A DNA stretch of 64,000 nt, from the NCBI GenBank assembly GCA_004295085.1, contig SHNF01000011.1:1-64000 (forward strand), in the 5' to 3' direction. The DNA comes from Planctomycetota bacterium (GTDB lineage: Bacteria > Planctomycetota > UBA1135). Every line of letters begins with the position of its first letter. Position 1 is the stretch's first letter. The notes beneath the pieces were generated by a model. The model made no database searches and was not told the origin of the DNA. It saw nothing but the letters and a program-made list of their open reading frames with translations. The translations under genes and the position numbers were made by a program. Shown piece by piece: positions 44,567-52,920 of the stretch.

Positions 44567-45424
44567 TCAGATTGGATCGTCCGGGTGCGAACATATCATT
44601 TTAGCCGCGCGCACCGCCGCCAGCCAGGTATCCGGTGCGATCTCCTGGGGGCGGGCGCCGGCCGCGACCCCCTGGGCCTGCAGCGCCGCAGCCGCCTCCG
44701 GCGGCAACCGGGCCAGCGCGCGCTTGCGCCGCTGCGTGAAGGCGGCGCGCAGCCACGCCGCCAGCACCCGGTCCTCGGCCGGGCTGGCGGCGTCCGGGCA
44801 GGGACGCAGGTGCAGGAAGATGGAATGCACTTCCGGCCGCGGCCAGAACACCTGCGGCGGCGCGTGCCGGCCCAGCCGCAGCTCGAAGGCCAGGCGCAGA
44901 CGCACGGACAATGGTCCGTAGTCGGGGCCGCCAGGACCGGCCGCGGCACGTTGCGCCATCTCCCGCTGCAGGAGCAGGCAGGCTCCGGCCAGCGGGCGGC
45001 CAGGAAGGCGGCCGAGGAACGGCCCGGAAATGCCGTAAGGAAGGTTCGAGACCAGCCGCGGCGCCGCGCCCTGCGACCACCAGGCTTCGACCTCCGGGTG
45101 GAAACGCTCGCCCGCGGCCAGCGCGTCGCCCTCGACCAAACGCAACCGGCCCTCGTCCAGCTCGGCGGCGAAGCGTTCGCGCAGCCAGGCGGCCAGTCCC
45201 CGATCCACTTCCACCGCCAGCACCCGGGCGCCCGCCGCCAGGAGCTCCGCGGTCAGCGCGCCGGCTCCGGATCCCACTTCCAGCACCCGTTCGCCCGGGA
45301 CCACGCCGGCGTCCGCGGCGACCACGGACAGGAGCGCGGGATCCACCAGGAAGTTTTGGCCATAGCGCGACAGCGGCGCCAGGCCGCGCGCCTCCAGCAT
45401 GCGGCGCAGCTCGTCCTGCCTCAT
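44567..45424 (-). CDS. rsmA: 16S rRNA (adenine-1518/1519-N6) dimethyltransferase
   Basis: KsgA/RsmA dimethylates two adenosines near the 3' end of 16S rRNA during 30S maturation. The 285-aa protein shows SRYGQNFLVDP, the SAM motif LEVGSGAGALTAELL, VEVDRGL, VEGDAL, and the catalytic SNLPYGISGPF. The start overlaps the stop of the FGE-like gene (ATGA, 45421-45424). It precedes dnaG and rpoD, as part of a growth-linked operon. Confidence 0.95.
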   Translation of the reverse strand: MRQDELRRMLEARGLAPLSRYGQNFLVDPALLSVVAADAGVVPGERVLEVGSGAGALTAELLAAGARVLAVEVDRGLAAWLRERFAAELDEGRLRLVEGDALAAGERFHPEVEAWWSQGAAPRLVSNLPYGISGPFLGRLPGRPLAGACLLLQREMAQRAAAGPGGPDYGPLSVRLRLAFELRLGRHAPPQVFWPRPEVHSIFLHLRPCPDAASPAEDRVLAAWLRAAFTQRRKRALARLPPEAAAALQAQGVAAGARPQEIAPDTWLAAVRAAKMICSHPDDPI

Positions 45425-46269
45425 GGGTCTGCGGCAAACAGCGCGCACAGCTCCGGCTCCAGGCCGCGCTGGCGCAATTCCTCGGCCAGCTGGCGGCGCA
45501 GCCCCGGCTGCCAGCGCGCCGCGGCGCGGCGGATCCACGGCGCCGCCGCCCGCGGCGCCGAGCGCCAGCGCGGCGCGATCTGCGCCTCGATCCAGTCCGG
45601 GGCGGGCGCCAGCACGCGGAAGCCGATGTCCTCGGCGCGATCGCCCGGTTCCAGTGGTCGCACGCTCTGCAGCGTCGCGTCCTGGGCGCTGGTGGTGTAG
45701 CTGCCTCCGCAGGCGCCGGCGCCGGGCGGCGGCCGCCAGCGAGCGCCGGGCGCGGCCGGGGGGACGTCGGCCACCCACTCCCACACGTTGCCGAGGAAGT
45801 CGTAGCGGCCATAGTCGGTCCAGTCGTGTTCGAACACGCCCACGGGCAGGGGGCGGTGCAGGCCCAGCTCGAGGGTGTTGGCCAGCCCGTCGCGATAGAA
45901 CGAGCCCCACGGATACAGCGGGCGCTGCAGGCCGGACCCGACCGTGGCGCAGTGGCGCCATTCCGCCAGCGTCGGCAGGCGCAGGCCGCGCGCCGCCGCC
46001 CAGGCCGCCGCGTCCTCGCGGCTGACGAAGGCCGCCGGCAGGTCGGCTTCGGCCAGATCCAGGGCACGCCCCTGGAACTCGGCGCGCGTGACCTCGAAGC
46101 GCCCGCACAGGAGCAGCGGCCCGCCGCCGGGCGGCGGCGGCGCCAGGAACACGCCATCCAGCAGCCACAGGGCCTCCGCGGGCGCGCCGCCGTGCTCGGC
46201 GCCGCCGCAGGCGAGAACGGCGACCACCCCCAGGGCGACCGCCGTGCCCGCGCGTCCGCGGCGTGTCAC
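45421..46269 (-). CDS. Formylglycine-generating-enzyme-like lipoprotein, catalytic cysteines absent
   Basis: Protein of 282 aa with a lipoprotein signal (AVLAC, Cys21) and an FGE-sulfatase (SUMF1) domain: RLPTLAEWRHCATVG, YPWGSFYRDGLAN, LPVGVFEHDWTDYGRYDFLGNVWEW, GGSYTTSAQ and DIGFRVL. In true enzymes two active-site cysteines lie shortly before the terminal GFR motif; the segment SVRPLEPGDRAEDIGFR has none, so this is probably a binding or structural member. It is sandwiched by four-base overlaps between an OmpA-like lipoprotein gene and rsmA. A role in the envelope is likely, the exact one unknown. Confidence 0.82.
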   Translation of the reverse strand: MTRRGRAGTAVALGVVAVLACGGAEHGGAPAEALWLLDGVFLAPPPPGGGPLLLCGRFEVTRAEFQGRALDLAEADLPAAFVSREDAAAWAAARGLRLPTLAEWRHCATVGSGLQRPLYPWGSFYRDGLANTLELGLHRPLPVGVFEHDWTDYGRYDFLGNVWEWVADVPPAAPGARWRPPPGAGACGGSYTTSAQDATLQSVRPLEPGDRAEDIGFRVLAPAPDWIEAQIAPRWRSAPRAAAPWIRRAAARWQPGLRRQLAEELRQRGLEPELCALFAADP

Positions 46270-46979
46270 TGCGTCAGCGAGCCGGACAGCAGCACGATCT
46301 CCACGCGGCGGTTCTTGCGCTTGCCCTCCGGCGTGTCATTGGGCGCCACCGGCCGGTATTCGGCGTAACCCGCCACGGCCACGCGCTCGGTGGGGAGGCC
46401 GTTCGCGATCAGGATGGTCGCCACCTCCAGCGCCCGCTCGGAGCTGAGGTCCAGGTTCCCGTGCGGGTACTTGTCGATGTTGACCTTGACCTGGTCGCTG
46501 TCGGTATGGCCTTCCACGCGCAGATTGGCGCCGGAGGACGCCAGCTCGGGCGCCAGCTTGGCCAGCAGCTGCCGGCCTTCGTCGGAAACCGACTGACTGC
46601 CGGAGCGGAACAGGATCTGATCCTGAATGCGCACCACCGGTCCCTCCGGGCCCTGGAACCAGGTGACGTCGCCGCCGCTGCCGGCGCCCAGTTTCTGCAT
46701 GTACTCGTTCAAGCGGGCGAAGGCCTGGTCGATCTCGGCGGAAGCGGAGCGCGCCGAGGTGGCGCGCGCGCCTTCGACCTGCACCTGGAGATTGCGGTTC
46801 TGGGCGCGCAGCGTCTGGTTCTCCGCCTCCAGGTCGAGCTGGTAGCGCTTCATCTCGTCCAGTGAGGTGCGCAAGCTCTGCTCGCGCTGCTCCATCTGGT
46901 CCTGCGTGACCATGGGCGAGCAAGCGAGCAGGGCAAAGGGAAGCAACAGGGTGGGGCGAGGCACGGAAGTCCGGTTCAT
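46266..46979 (-). CDS. OmpA-family (Pal-like) peptidoglycan-binding lipoprotein
   Basis: Protein of 237 aa that should tether the outer membrane to the cell wall. Lipobox LLAC (Cys20); coiled coil at about 28-75 (EQREQSLRTSLDEMKRYQLDLEAENQTLR, heptads); OmpA C-terminal domain at about 110-235 with LRVEGHTDSD, LSSERALEV and YAEYRPVAPN...KRKNRRVEI. Presence of this domain indicates peptidoglycan. It starts the operon running through rsmA, dnaG and rpoD. Confidence 0.92.
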   Translation of the reverse strand: MNRTSVPRPTLLLPFALLACSPMVTQDQMEQREQSLRTSLDEMKRYQLDLEAENQTLRAQNRNLQVQVEGARATSARSASAEIDQAFARLNEYMQKLGAGSGGDVTWFQGPEGPVVRIQDQILFRSGSQSVSDEGRQLLAKLAPELASSGANLRVEGHTDSDQVKVNIDKYPHGNLDLSSERALEVATILIANGLPTERVAVAGYAEYRPVAPNDTPEGKRKNRRVEIVLLSGSLTQ

Positions 46980-47045
46980 GCTGTGGGAATGAGGCGATCA
47001 GGCCAAGCGTAACCGCCCAGCCGGCCCGATTTCCACTGCGTGCCG

Positions 47046-47579
47046 CTACTTCTTGCCCGCCACCAGATTGACCACGGGATCGGTGATGCCGTTGCTGGCC
47101 GAGTTGCCGGCCGCGAACAGGAACGCCAGGCCGTAAACCATGATCAGCAGGGTCAGGACGCTGAGGACCAGGGTGCCCTTGGTCTCCTTCTCGGCCGCAG
47201 CCAGGGCGGCGCGCGACGGGCGCGCGGTGACGGTGGTGGTCCGCCCCGCGGTCTTCTCCTCCTCGACCTCCACCACCTCCAGCCCGTCGTCCAGCAAGGT
47301 GTCCTCCTCGCTGAGCTGCGTGGTGACCATGCCCTGGTCATCCTTGGCCGACTCGGAAAACAAGACCTCCTCCACCTCCAGGACCTCGCCGGCCTCTTCC
47401 TTGGCACTGACGCCCAGGTCCTTGGCCACGCGCTCCACGTCCTCCGCGCGCAGGCGGATCTGCGAGCCGTCGCGGAAGGCGCGGATCTCGCCCGCGGAGA
47501 TCAAGCGCTTCAGGTCCTCTTCCTCCAGGGACAGCTTGTGCAGCGCTTTCTCGAAGTCGTAGTACTGGTTCTCGGCCAA
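47046..47579 (-). CDS. Membrane-tethered helix-turn-helix protein
   Basis: Protein of 177 aa from TTG 47579. Residues 6-55 read as an excisionase/MerR-like winged helix (ALHKLSLEEEDLKRLISAGE then IRAFRDGSQIRLRAEDVERV); residues 62-110 are very acidic (EVLEVEEVLF, EEDTLLDDGLEVVEVEEE); residues 136-157 are one transmembrane helix (TLVLSVLTLLIMVYGLAFLF). The HTH would sit in the cytoplasm at the end of a flexible linker. The TTG is supported by GAGGTGA four bases upstream; the longer frame to 47687 adds only proline-rich sequence. Function is unknown; DNA capture at the membrane or anti-sigma-like signalling are possibilities. Confidence 0.8.
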   Translation of the reverse strand: MAENQYYDFEKALHKLSLEEEDLKRLISAGEIRAFRDGSQIRLRAEDVERVAKDLGVSAKEEAGEVLEVEEVLFSESAKDDQGMVTTQLSEEDTLLDDGLEVVEVEEEKTAGRTTTVTARPSRAALAAAEKETKGTLVLSVLTLLIMVYGLAFLFAAGNSASNGITDPVVNLVAGKK

Positions 47580-47583
47580 GGCT

Positions 47584-47590
47584 TCACCTC
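47584..47590 (-). promoter_or_regulatory. Shine-Dalgarno site supporting a TTG start
   Basis: GAGGTGA on the minus strand, four bases before TTG 47579. It decides the start of the membrane-tethered HTH gene. Confidence 0.7.
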
Positions 47591-47652
47591 TTGGGCTTTT
47601 CGGGCTCGGTCTCTTCGGGTGCTCGGGGGGGCGACCGGAGGGGCAGGATAGG

Positions 47653-48060
47653 TTAGCCGCCCGGGCGGCCGCCATCGCTTTCCGCACCGCCCTCCCCGGT
47701 GGGCAGGTTGCGGCGCTCGAACAGCTCCTTCAGCTCCTTGAACGTGTACTCGGACTCGTCGTTGAAGCCGTCGAGCTGGGTGTCCAGGCTGATGTTGCGC
47801 GCCCCCACCAGCACCAGCTCGTGCGAGTTGGGGGCTCCCCCCCTGGCTTCGTAGACTGCCAGGTGCTCGGTCTTCTGGTCCAGGACGTAGAGCAGCCCGA
47901 CGCCTTGCTGGTACTCGGTGGACACTGCCACGTAGCGGTTCCCGGAGTCGGCGGACTGGGCCGCCACCGGCTGGGGAGCCAGCCAGCGCGCGGCCAGCCC
48001 TCCCAGCAGGGCCGCTGGCGCGAGCCAGGGCAGGAAGCGGAGGTCAGGGGTGCGGAGCAT
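47653..48060 (-). CDS. Hypothetical secreted or membrane-anchored protein
   Basis: Protein of 135 aa. An N-terminal hydrophobic segment (about 10-35, FLPWLAPAALLGGLAARWLAP) acts as signal or anchor, followed by a compact domain: GNRYVAVSTEYQQGVGLLYVLD, HLAVYEARGG, LVLVGARNISLD, and a helical end EYTFKELKELFERR. I have seen this type of small protein in planctomycete genomes but know no function. It overlaps the DUF21 gene upstream by 17 bases. Confidence 0.75.
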   Translation of the reverse strand: MLRTPDLRFLPWLAPAALLGGLAARWLAPQPVAAQSADSGNRYVAVSTEYQQGVGLLYVLDQKTEHLAVYEARGGAPNSHELVLVGARNISLDTQLDGFNDESEYTFKELKELFERRNLPTGEGGAESDGGRPGG

Positions 48061-49000
48061 GAGCGGCAGTGGCGGGATCCTGGGCTTGAGCCGCCAAGAG
48101 TAGGCCCAGGACGTACTCGAGGTCACAGATTCCTTCCCAGGCGCCTGGCCGCCCGACCAGCGCCCGCGGGGTGGCGAGCTGGCGCAGCCGCGCCAGCGCC
48201 GCCGCCAGGTCCAGTTCCGGATCCAGTACCGGCAGTTCTTCGGCCGCCTCGGCCGGGGCGGCCGCCAGCACCGCCAGGCGCGCGGCCTGCAACAGGCGCG
48301 GCATCCGGCCGGGCGCCACCAGCAGCGCCAGGCCGTCGGGAGCCTCGGACAGGACCGCCACCGCGGTCTCCCGGGACGCGTCGGCCGGCAGCACCGGAAG
48401 ATCGCGCCGGAGGAACGGGCGCAGCCCGCGGCCCTTGGCGTCGAGCACCCGTCCGGCGGCCGCCAGGACCGGAGCCTGTGCCTCCGGCGCACGCCGGCCC
48501 TCGGCCAGGATGGCGGCCAGCTGGTGGCGCAGGGGCGCGCTCTCCACGCCGCCGGCGCGGCGGAGGACCAGCGTGAAGGGCAAGGTCACCGGGCGCAGCA
48601 GCCAGCGCAGCAGCCACAGCGGGAACGCGAACGACGTCATGCGCCGCACCGGGTCGGCCAGGAAGAAGTGCTTGGGCCAGATATCGGCCAGCAGCAGCAG
48701 GGTCGGCGCCAGCACGAGGGTGGCCGCCAGCGAGGCCTGCCCCGGGCTCATGGCCAGCCAGCGCTCACCCAGGTCGATGGCGGCGTGCACGGCGACGTCG
48801 TCCACCATGTTCTTCGCCACCAGCAAGGTGCACAGGAAGGTGGCCGGCTGCGCGATCGCGGACAGCAGCAGGCCCGCACCCGGAGTGCGCCGCGCCAGGT
48901 GGCGCAGCTGCACGTTGTTGAGCGCGTAGAAGCCGGTTTCGGCGCCGCTGCTGAGTGCGCCGATCGCGAGCGCCAGCAGCAGCAGAGCGAGCGCAGTCAC
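48044..49000 (-). CDS. DUF21/CNNM-type membrane protein, truncated form
   Basis: Protein of 318 aa from GTG 49000. The DUF21 transmembrane domain (about 1-150) contains SGAETGFYALNNVQLRHLA, the CNNM signature, with hydrophobic helices ALALLLLALAIG and LAATLVLAPTLLLLADI plus WPKHFF. The remainder is a degenerate CBS-like region without a CorC/HlyC tail. It overlaps the full-length paralogue upstream by GTGA (48997-49000), so the pair may form a heterodimeric ion transporter; magnesium or cobalt efflux is the usual role of the family. Confidence 0.85.
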   Translation of the reverse strand: MTALALLLLALAIGALSSGAETGFYALNNVQLRHLARRTPGAGLLLSAIAQPATFLCTLLVAKNMVDDVAVHAAIDLGERWLAMSPGQASLAATLVLAPTLLLLADIWPKHFFLADPVRRMTSFAFPLWLLRWLLRPVTLPFTLVLRRAGGVESAPLRHQLAAILAEGRRAPEAQAPVLAAAGRVLDAKGRGLRPFLRRDLPVLPADASRETAVAVLSEAPDGLALLVAPGRMPRLLQAARLAVLAAAPAEAAEELPVLDPELDLAAALARLRQLATPRALVGRPGAWEGICDLEYVLGLLLAAQAQDPATAAHAPHP

Positions 49001-50214
49001 TCGGTTCCGGCCCGCGGGTGCGAATACGGGGTGCCGTTGTTGGCCGGGGTCTGGCGCAACTCCAGCTCCAGCACGCGCGCGGAATCGGCGCGCGTCACCA
49101 CCAGGTCCAGGCCGCTGTAGAAGCGTCCCAGGTGCACTCGCTCCCCTATCCGCGGCACGCGGCCCATGACCGCCTGCACCAGACCGCCCACCGTGTCCAC
49201 GCGCACGCCCAGCGGGCCCGGATCGCCGAAGCGCTCGCGGAACTCGTGCAGTGGCAGGGACGCGTCCACGCGGAATCGGCCGCGCCCCAGGGGCACGACC
49301 GCCGGCAGGCGTCCGGTGGGCTTTTCGGGCAGTCGGTTCAAGAGGGTGTCGGCCCAGCGGCCCCGCTCGATGATGCCGGCGGCCTGGCCGAATTCGTCCA
49401 CCAATAATACGAACGGCGCGCGGCTGGCGCGCAGCAGACGGATGCCGGCGGCCACCGGCGCCAGCTCCGGCAGCACCGGCACCGGCAGCATCACGTCGCG
49501 CGCGCGCGCGCCGGTGAGCCGGCGCGTGCGGTCCAGGATGCCGCGCACCTCGCCGCCGGCCTCCACCACCGCGCCCCAGGCCAGGCCGGATTGCTGCAGG
49601 CGCTGCTCCGCTTCGGCCAAGGGGAGGTCCTGCGGGATGAGCTCCTCGGGACGTAGCGGGCGGCGCAGCGCGCCGGCGCGCAGCTGACCGAGCTCCAGGA
49701 TCCGGCGCAACAGCACCCGCTCCTCGGGGCCGAGGATCTCGGGAATCGCAGCCACCAGGACGTCGGCTCCGGCGCTGTCGAGGGCCGGCGCCGGCGGCGC
49801 CGCCGCGACCAGGCGCCGGCTGAGGGCGCGCGCCAGCGGGCCGGCGGCCGCATGCAGCGCCGCCACCGGCGGGAGGAACAGGCGCGCGCCCAGCGCGGAC
49901 GCGCGGTTGCCGAACAGCTTGGGCAGGATCTCGCCGAACAGCACGATCACGCCGATCGCGGCGGCGTTCCAGGCGGCCGCGGCGCGCGCCGGCAGCGCGT
50001 GCGTCCACAATGCCACCGCTGCGAAGTAGCCGAGGTTGGCCACCAGGTTGACGATGAGGATGAGCGTGAGCACGGCGACGGAGTCGCGCAGCAGGCGCTG
50101 CACCAGCGCCGGACGCATCGCCGGCGGGCGCGCAGACCAGCTGAACAGCGCCGCCTCGGCGCCGGAGACGGTGGCCGCCAGTGCCAGCAGGAGCAGCGCC
50201 AGGGCCGGGATCAC
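48997..50214 (-). CDS. CorC/HlyC-type hemolysin-family membrane protein (DUF21-CBS-CorC)
   Basis: Protein of 405 aa from GTG 50214. DUF21 (about 1-140) shows VSGAEAALFSWSA and helices around VAVLTLILIVNLVANLG and IGVIVLFGEILPKLFG; a CBS pair follows (RARDVMLPVPVLPEL, RASRAPFVLLVDEFGQAAGII); the C-terminal CorC/HlyC domain has RFRVDASLPLHEF and VDTVGGLVQAVMGRVPRIGE. The family transports or regulates divalent cations. Both ends overlap neighbours by GTGA, joining it to the sensor kinase upstream and the short paralogue downstream. Confidence 0.9.
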   Translation of the reverse strand: MIPALALLLLALAATVSGAEAALFSWSARPPAMRPALVQRLLRDSVAVLTLILIVNLVANLGYFAAVALWTHALPARAAAAWNAAAIGVIVLFGEILPKLFGNRASALGARLFLPPVAALHAAAGPLARALSRRLVAAAPPAPALDSAGADVLVAAIPEILGPEERVLLRRILELGQLRAGALRRPLRPEELIPQDLPLAEAEQRLQQSGLAWGAVVEAGGEVRGILDRTRRLTGARARDVMLPVPVLPELAPVAAGIRLLRASRAPFVLLVDEFGQAAGIIERGRWADTLLNRLPEKPTGRLPAVVPLGRGRFRVDASLPLHEFRERFGDPGPLGVRVDTVGGLVQAVMGRVPRIGERVHLGRFYSGLDLVVTRADSARVLELELRQTPANNGTPYSHPRAGTE

Positions 50215-51761
50215 GGCGTGTCCGGCGCCGGCAGGCGGATCTCCACCTCCAGGCCTCCCTGCGCCAGGTTGCGCGCCGTCATCGTCCCGCCGAGCTGGCG
50301 CACGACGGCGTGCGCCAGCGCCAGGCCCAGCCCCGTGCCGCGGCCCGGCTCCTTGCTGGTGACGAAGGGCTCGAACAGGTGCGGCAGCAGCTTCGGGTCG
50401 GCGCCGGGGCCGTCGTCCGCGACCACGATGCTGCAGCCGCCGTCCGCGCCGGGCTGGCCGCGCAGCAGCACGGTTCCGGCGCGGCCGCCTTGCTGCTGCG
50501 GCGCGCCCGACGCGGCCGCCGCTGCGTCCGCTGCGGTTGCTTGCGCGTCCAGGCCATCCAGCGCATCCAGCGCGTTCTGCACCAGGTTGAGAAGCACCGG
50601 GAACAGATCGCCCGGTGCGCCCTTCACGCGCAGCGGCGCCGGCGGCATCTCGATCCGCAGGCGGTGGCGTCGCAGCCGGCTCTCCAGGAACCGGCGCACG
50701 TCCGCGGCCAGCTCGCCCAGCTCGCAGCTGCCCGCCTCCACGTGCGCGGGGGCGAGCTGCAGCAGGCGCCGCACCAGGAAGCCGATCCGGTCCAGGGCGT
50801 CCTGGGTGAGCTGTCCGTGCTTGCGCGCGCGCTCCGAGCTGGCCTCGCGGCGCAGGGTCTCCAGGCCGGCCAGCGCGCCGGACAGCGGGCTGTTGATCTC
50901 GTGGGCCAGGCCGGCCGCGAGCGTGCCCATGGCCGCCAGGCGCTCCTGTCGCGCGGCGCGCCGCTCGGCCTCGGAGGCGCGGGCCGTGGCGTCGCTCACC
51001 TCCTGGCGCAGCTCGTCCTGGAAGCCGCGGATGCGCGCCATCATGGCGGCGAAGGCGTGCACCAGCTCGCCCAGCTCCGGCGCCGAGCTGGCGGGCGGCA
51101 GCTGCGGCGCGCCGCCGGCCCCGAACTCGTGGGCCGCGCGCGCGAGGTGTTCCACGGGCGCCAGCACCGCGCGCCGCAGCAGCACGTACACCAGGCCGGC
51201 GCCCAGCAGCGTGGCCAGCGCCGCTGCCAGCAAGATGCGCGTGGTGTAGGGCAGCGGCGTCGGCACGTCGGCCAGCCGCACCCACACTCCGCCCCAGATG
51301 CGCCGGTCGGCCGTCTGCAGCGGCAAGGCCATCCCGCCGGCCACCGTGACCAGCTCCGGCGCGCCTGGGCCGGAGCTGCGGTCCACCGCGCGCACGACGT
51401 CCTGCAGCGGGAACCCGGACGGCCGGCGGCGGCTGCCATTGGGGTTGAGGAACGCGCCCACGGCGCGCACGGAGCCGTCCAGGGCGATGGTTCGGTGGTC
51501 CAGCACCACCGCGTCGGCGAACTCGTTCCACAGCGGCCAGGACAGCACCTCGGCCACGTCGCCCAGCCAGTTAGCGGCGAAGCGTTGCTCGAAGCGATCC
51601 TTCACCCGCGCCAGGTACGCGCGCTGCTGCTGGTCGCGCGCCGCCAGCTGCTGCTGCTCGTTGCCGGAGATCCACAGCGCCAGCGCGCCCAGGACCACCA
51701 GGTTCACGAGCACCAGGATCAGCGTCAGGCGGGCGCGCAGGGAGACCGCCACGGGGCGCAC
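50211..51761 (-). CDS. Membrane sensor histidine kinase
   Basis: Two-component kinase of 516 aa from GTG 51761. Transmembrane helices at about 11-30 and 175-197 bracket a periplasmic sensor of about 145 residues; then a HAMP linker, HisKA with the phospho-acceptor in LAHEINSPLSG, and the ATP-binding domain with N-box NLVQNALDAL, G1 VADDGPGAD and G2 GTGLGLALAHAV. The segment between N and G1 boxes holds an Ala/Gln-rich insert. No response regulator is encoded next to it; it lies one base after the GspF-like gene and overlaps CorC, so it may sense the state of the envelope machine. Confidence 0.92.
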   Translation of the reverse strand: MRPVAVSLRARLTLILVLVNLVVLGALALWISGNEQQQLAARDQQQRAYLARVKDRFEQRFAANWLGDVAEVLSWPLWNEFADAVVLDHRTIALDGSVRAVGAFLNPNGSRRRPSGFPLQDVVRAVDRSSGPGAPELVTVAGGMALPLQTADRRIWGGVWVRLADVPTPLPYTTRILLAAALATLLGAGLVYVLLRRAVLAPVEHLARAAHEFGAGGAPQLPPASSAPELGELVHAFAAMMARIRGFQDELRQEVSDATARASEAERRAARQERLAAMGTLAAGLAHEINSPLSGALAGLETLRREASSERARKHGQLTQDALDRIGFLVRRLLQLAPAHVEAGSCELGELAADVRRFLESRLRRHRLRIEMPPAPLRVKGAPGDLFPVLLNLVQNALDALDGLDAQATAADAAAAASGAPQQQGGRAGTVLLRGQPGADGGCSIVVADDGPGADPKLLPHLFEPFVTSKEPGRGTGLGLALAHAVVRQLGGTMTARNLAQGGLEVEIRLPAPDTP

Positions 51762-51762
51762 G

Positions 51763-52920
51763 CTACGTCGGCTGGCCGATCTGCTGCAGCAGCTTGAACA
51801 GCGGCAGGAACAGCGCCAGAGCGATCGTGGCCACCATCCCGGCCATGAAGATCAGCATCACCGGCTCCAGCAGCTTCAGGAGGATGTCCAGCGTGCGGTT
51901 GAAGTTGTCCTCGTAGTTCTGGCCGACGCGCAGGCACATGCGGTCCAGTTCGCCGGTCTGCTCGCCTACCTCGACCATGGAGACGACGACGTCGTCGAAG
52001 TGCCCGGTGTTCTCGAGCGAGGCGGCGATGGACTCGCCCTCCCGCACCTCTTCGCGCACCTGGTCCACCGCCTCGCGGTACACCTCGCTGCCGAGCGAGC
52101 CGCGCGTGATCTCGAAGGCGCGCAGGTGCGGCACCCCGCTCGCGACCAGGGTGCCGAAGGTGGTGGCGAAGCGCGCGGTCTGCGCCTGCTGGATCAGGCC
52201 GCCCATCAGCGGCATGCGCAGCCACCAGGCGTGATTCCAGCGCCGGAAGCGCAGCGAGCGCAGGTAGGCCATCTGGTACAGGACGAAGGCCAGCACCGGC
52301 AGCCCCAGCACCAGGAACCACCAGCGCGCCATGAAGCGGCTGATGCCGATGAGCGCCAGCGTCAGGGCCGGAAGCTGCACGTCCATCTGGTCGTAGAGCC
52401 GCGCGAACTGGGGGATGACCACGATCATCAGCGCGGCCACCACGCCCACCGCCACGAGGAACACCACGATGGGATAGGTGAGCGCGCCGCGCACGCGGTC
52501 GCGCACCTGCTGCGAGCGCTCCAGGAACTCGGCCAGGCGCGCCAGCACCTTGTCCAGCACGCCGCCGGCCTCGCCGGCGCGCGTCATGTTGACGTACAGC
52601 TCGTCGAACACCTCCGGGTGGCTGCCCAGGGCCTCGGACAAGGGCTGGCCTTCCTCCACCATGTCGGCCGCATCCAGGACCGCGTCGTGCAGGCGGCCCG
52701 GAGGCCACTGCTGCGTCAGGATGCGCAGGTTGCGCAGGATCGGCAGGCCGGCCTCGGTCAGCGTGGCCAGGAGTCGCGTGAAGCGCGCCAGGTGCTTGGC
52801 CGGCACCCTGCGGCGCACGCGCGCGCCGGTGGCGGTGGCGGCGGCCGTCTCGCGCCCGCGCCGGGCGGCGGGCGCAGGACGCTCCGCGGCGGGAACGCGG
52901 CGCTGGATGCGCACCGCCAC
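51763..52920 (-). CDS. Type II secretion / type IV pilus platform protein (GspF/PilC)
   Basis: Inner-membrane platform protein (385 aa) around which the assembly ATPase turns. Two T2SSF repeats: ARFTRLLATLTEAGLPI ... RAGEAGGVLDKVLARLAEFLE and FATTFGTLVASGVPHLRAFEI ... VEVGEQTGELDRM. Transmembrane helices lie near 150-172, 203-222 and 355-375. The usual N-terminal cytoplasmic stretch is replaced by an Arg/Ala-rich leader. The GTG start directly follows the ATPase stop (TAA 52921-52923). Confidence 0.92.
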   Translation of the reverse strand: MAVRIQRRVPAAERPAPAARRGRETAAATATGARVRRRVPAKHLARFTRLLATLTEAGLPILRNLRILTQQWPPGRLHDAVLDAADMVEEGQPLSEALGSHPEVFDELYVNMTRAGEAGGVLDKVLARLAEFLERSQQVRDRVRGALTYPIVVFLVAVGVVAALMIVVIPQFARLYDQMDVQLPALTLALIGISRFMARWWFLVLGLPVLAFVLYQMAYLRSLRFRRWNHAWWLRMPLMGGLIQQAQTARFATTFGTLVASGVPHLRAFEITRGSLGSEVYREAVDQVREEVREGESIAASLENTGHFDDVVVSMVEVGEQTGELDRMCLRVGQNYEDNFNRTLDILLKLLEPVMLIFMAGMVATIALALFLPLFKLLQQIGQPT

